Assembly (NCBI GenBank): GCA_027449025.1
Contig: DAIDMK010000028.1
Coordinates: 1 to 36,373 of the forward strand
DNA length: 36,373 bases
From: Lutibacter sp.
Lineage (GTDB): Bacteria > Bacteroidota > Bacteroidia > Flavobacteriales > Flavobacteriaceae
Reading direction: 5' to 3'
Position 1 is the stretch's first letter, and every line of letters begins with the position of its first letter. The notes below the pieces were generated by a model that saw only the letters and a program-made list of their open reading frames with translations, made no database searches and was not told the origin of the DNA. Shown piece by piece: positions 34,052 through 36,373 of the stretch. The translations under genes were made by a program, and so were the position numbers.

Positions 34052-36028
34052 ATGAAAACTTTCAAATTTAAACCAACTAATTTATTGCTTGTTATGCTGT
34101 TGATAATAAGTATGGCATCATGCAACGAAGACACTTATTATCCAATAATTGAATCTGTACCATGTGAAACTCCGGAAACTGCCGATCCTTCCATTATCAA
34201 CGATTTTGAATGTCAGGATAATATGATTCTTCCAGATGTTGAAGCTGTTTATAATCCAGATTGGTCAGGTCTCAACACGAGTAGATTTGTTGGAAAATAC
34301 ATAGATCCTTCAGGTGCTTGGGATGCATTAATTATAGATTATGGTGCTCCTATAAATCTTTCAACAAAAAACACTTTTAAAATCAAGGTGCAAACAAATG
34401 TTGCAGGTACTTTAAAAGCAAAACTGGAAGGTGGTACTTCTGGAGGAATAGAGGTTGACGCCACCATTTCAAACACAACCAATTGGGTGGAATATTCTTT
34501 CGATTTCAGTAGTCAGTTCAATCAAAATCATCAAAAATTGGTATTATTTTTTAATGCTGGTGCTGATACAAGTGGTGCTGATGTATATTATATTGATGAT
34601 TTAAGATGGGATACTTCAATAGATCCTTGTGCTGGTGTTGCAGAGGATTTAAATATCATAAATGATTTTGACTGTCAGCAAAATCAGGATGTACCTGAAG
34701 TAGAACTTACCGCAACACCTAACAAAAATAACATAAACGGTAGTAAATTCTCAGGAAAATATGTTGATGAAACAGGGGCATGGGATGCTGTAATTATTGA
34801 TTTTGGTGCGCCAATAAATTTAACCACGCACAATACCTTCAAAATAAAAGTGCTTGCACCAGTTGAAGGTGTTTTAAAAGCAAAACTGGAAGGCGGCACA
34901 TCAGCCGGAATTGAAAAAGATGTCAATATTACAACTACTGGAGAATGGAAAGAATATTCATTTGATTTCAGCAGTGAGGCCAATGCAAATCATCAAAAAT
35001 TAGTGCTTTTCTTTAATGCAGGAGTTGACACAAATGGCGAAGATGTTTATTATATAGATGACTTAAAATTTGGGGAAGTTACAGATCCTTGTAATGGTGT
35101 AATTAAAGACCCAAGTATTATAAACGATTTTAATTGTCAGCAAAATTCAACCATTCCAGGATATATAACCAATTCAATTGTTGAAAATCCAGATCCAAGT
35201 GGCATAAATACAAGTGATTCAGTACTAAAAGTAACAGATAATGGCTCCGATGCCTGGGATGCTTTGGTATTTGATTTTGGCGGATCAATAGATTTGTCAA
35301 CAAAAAACTACCTGAGAATTAAAATATTATCAACGAGGGCAGTACCTTTATTGGCTAAATTAGAAGGAGGAACTTCAGGAGCTAAAGAAGTTTGGGGCGC
35401 AATTACTGAAACGGGAATCTGGACAGAGTACGTCTTTGATTTTAGTGATCAGGCTACTGCAAACCATCAAAAAATAGTGCTATTTTTCAACGGTGGACAA
35501 AATGACGGAACCGCATCAGATGTTTATTATATTGATGACATCAGGTTTGCGGCATATGATCCTTGTGCTGGTGTGATTCCAGATTTAAGCATTGTAAATA
35601 ATTTTGAATGTCAACAAAATTATGCGGTGGTATGCTGTATCACAACAGAAATTGTTACGAATCCTTCAAAAACAGGTATTAATACAAGTAATGCTGTTTT
35701 AAAAGTAATTGATAATGGCACAGATGCCTGGGATGCTTTAGTGTTTGATCTTGGAGCCGCAATTAATTTGTCGACAAAAAATAAACTGAAAATTAAGATA
35801 TGGTCTTCAAGAGCAGTGCCTTTATTGGCCAAATTAGAAGGAGGAACTTCTGGTGCCAAAGAAGTTTGGGGAGCTATTACTACCTCAAATGCATGGACGG
35901 AGTACACCTTCGATTTTAGTGATCAAGCTACAGCAAATCATAAAAAAATAGTCTTATTTTTCAATGGAGGAGCATCAGACGGAACTGCAACCGACATTTA
36001 TTATATTGATGATTTGAAATGGGAATAA
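34052..36028 (+). CDS. Four-repeat lipoprotein, putative surface glycan-binding protein
   Basis: This 658-residue protein has a lipoprotein signal with Cys24 ('IISMASCNED') and then only four tandem domains: about residues 45-197, 198-352, 353-510 and 511-658. Each has 'I(I/V)N(D/N)F-x-CQ' at its start, 'AWDALI(I/F)DFGAPINLSTKN', 'KLEGGTSG', 'FDFSSQ..NHQKLVLFFN' and 'YYIDDLRW' at its end, joined by 'DPCAGV'. A Cys in the linker and one in 'CQ' recur in every unit and could form a disulfide. Repeats 3 and 4 are closest, sharing 'SRAVPLLAKLEGGTSGAKEVWGAIT'-type sequence. The domains look like beta-sandwich, galactose-binding-like modules. There is no enzyme domain and no T9SS tail. As the last gene of the locus it probably binds glycan on the surface, which is inference. 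Confidence 0.8.
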   Translation: MKTFKFKPTNLLLVMLLIISMASCNEDTYYPIIESVPCETPETADPSIINDFECQDNMILPDVEAVYNPDWSGLNTSRFVGKYIDPSGAWDALIIDYGAPINLSTKNTFKIKVQTNVAGTLKAKLEGGTSGGIEVDATISNTTNWVEYSFDFSSQFNQNHQKLVLFFNAGADTSGADVYYIDDLRWDTSIDPCAGVAEDLNIINDFDCQQNQDVPEVELTATPNKNNINGSKFSGKYVDETGAWDAVIIDFGAPINLTTHNTFKIKVLAPVEGVLKAKLEGGTSAGIEKDVNITTTGEWKEYSFDFSSEANANHQKLVLFFNAGVDTNGEDVYYIDDLKFGEVTDPCNGVIKDPSIINDFNCQQNSTIPGYITNSIVENPDPSGINTSDSVLKVTDNGSDAWDALVFDFGGSIDLSTKNYLRIKILSTRAVPLLAKLEGGTSGAKEVWGAITETGIWTEYVFDFSDQATANHQKIVLFFNGGQNDGTASDVYYIDDIRFAAYDPCAGVIPDLSIVNNFECQQNYAVVCCITTEIVTNPSKTGINTSNAVLKVIDNGTDAWDALVFDLGAAINLSTKNKLKIKIWSSRAVPLLAKLEGGTSGAKEVWGAITTSNAWTEYTFDFSDQATANHKKIVLFFNGGASDGTATDIYYIDDLKWE

Positions 36029-36062
36029 CAAATTCCAAATAAAATAAATTTTTATCTTAGAT

Positions 36063-36104
36063 AAAAACCGTAAAAACTAGATTTAGTTTTTACGGTTTTT
36101 TTTT
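36063..36104 (+). terminator. Strong intrinsic terminator of the PUL
   Basis: A perfect 17-bp inverted repeat (36063-36079 and 36084-36100, loop GATT) is followed by an unbroken T run to 36104. It lies 35 bases after the stop codon of the repeat lipoprotein and closes the transcript. The A run on the left arm could also let it work in the opposite direction. Confidence 0.9.
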
Positions 36105-36174
36105 ATGTTTTTTATCGTTTAAACTATTTTTGAGCTCCAATTTCAAATCAATCATCGTTATTAATTACTCATTA

Positions 36175-36190
36175 TATGATAAATATCATA
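36175..36190. promoter_or_regulatory. Dyad TATGATA-AA-TATCATA, possible operator
   Basis: A perfect 7-bp inverted repeat with a two-base spacer lies about 85 bases upstream of a promoter. The symmetry suits a dimeric regulator, but in DNA this AT-rich a short dyad can arise by chance. Confidence 0.25.
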
Positions 36191-36256
36191 ATAATATCAA
36201 CATCGAAAAGCGGTTTTTATTGATAATCTCATAATATAATGTGTTATTATAGCAAA

Positions 36257-36283
36257 TTGTTTCAATTATTTTTAATAAATTTG
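36257..36283 (+). promoter_or_regulatory. Bacteroidota-type promoter near the window end
   Basis: TAAATTTG (36276-36283) matches the -7 consensus and TTG (36257-36259) lies 16 bases upstream, slightly short for the -33 box. Transcription would start near 36290, about 60 bases before an ATG at 36351. It points to an independent gene to the right of the window. Confidence 0.45.
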
Positions 36284-36350
36284 CATTCGAAATAGTGCAT
36301 TAAAATTACTTATTAAGTATTGCATATTTCTTCCATTTTACGAATATTTT

Positions 36351-36373
36351 ATGAGATATAAATTTTTCAGTTA
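36351..36373 (+). CDS. Possible start of a further gene, cut by the window end
   Basis: An ATG at 36351 opens 'MRYKFFS' and runs to the window edge. A basic residue pair followed by aromatic, hydrophobic residues could be the start of a signal peptide. The promoter at 36257-36283 supports it. Too little is present to name a product. Confidence 0.25.

Noticed and set aside
34052-36028. Type IX secretion cargo call for the repeat lipoprotein
   Set aside because: It has a lipoprotein signal and ends directly after the fourth repeat, with no C-terminal sorting domain.

Overview
The window is AT-rich DNA from a member of the Bacteroidota, most likely a Flavobacteriaceae species. The evidence is a SusC/SusD pair, a complete Bat operon, flavobacterial-style TAnnTTTG promoter elements, almost no Shine-Dalgarno sequences, and gene families typical of that group. 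I see no tRNA, rRNA, CRISPR array or intact insertion sequence.

Region 1 (1-4240) is a worn catabolic and debris region. An AraC-type regulator faces an alpha-ketoglutaric-semialdehyde dehydrogenase. This pair is typical of hydroxyproline catabolic loci. Just behind the dehydrogenase lies an approximately 35-codon remnant matching the C-terminus of a DadA-like FAD oxidoreductase, so the rest of such a locus seems to have been deleted. A MarR regulator follows, then a stretch without an intact gene that contains a broken RhuM-like fragment.

Region 2 (4241-6355) holds a conserved hypothetical gene divergent from cvpA, then a TlpA-like thioredoxin lipoprotein.

Region 3 (6358-14977, all minus strand) is the Bat operon, transcribed moxR, DUF58 gene, BatD-like gene, batA, batB, batC, batD, batE. 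It encodes a MoxR AAA+ ATPase with von Willebrand A-domain and TPR envelope proteins. Two of its gene junctions carry the same 95-bp sequence (about 78% identical by hand count), and a third junction looks like a weaker copy.

Region 4 (15093-22269, minus strand) holds housekeeping and envelope genes: an lpxH-like lipid A phosphatase, an S41 protease overlapping a dCMP deaminase, a HupE/UreJ-like membrane protein, a class V aminotransferase and a DsbD-like disulfide reductase.

Region 5 (22578-36104, plus strand) is a polysaccharide utilisation locus: a membrane-spanning propeller/Y_Y_Y/LuxR regulator, SusC, SusD, a GH144-like 'glucoamylase family' lipoprotein, a GH3 beta-glucosidase lipoprotein and a lipoprotein built from four repeats of about 155 residues. 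A perfect 17-bp terminator closes it. The GH144-like plus GH3 pair suggests a beta-glucan, possibly beta-1,2-glucan, as substrate. The repeat lipoprotein is then the likely surface glycan-binding protein. This locus, especially its last gene, is the best candidate for something not yet described. The last 270 bases hold a promoter, a dyad and perhaps the first codons of another gene.
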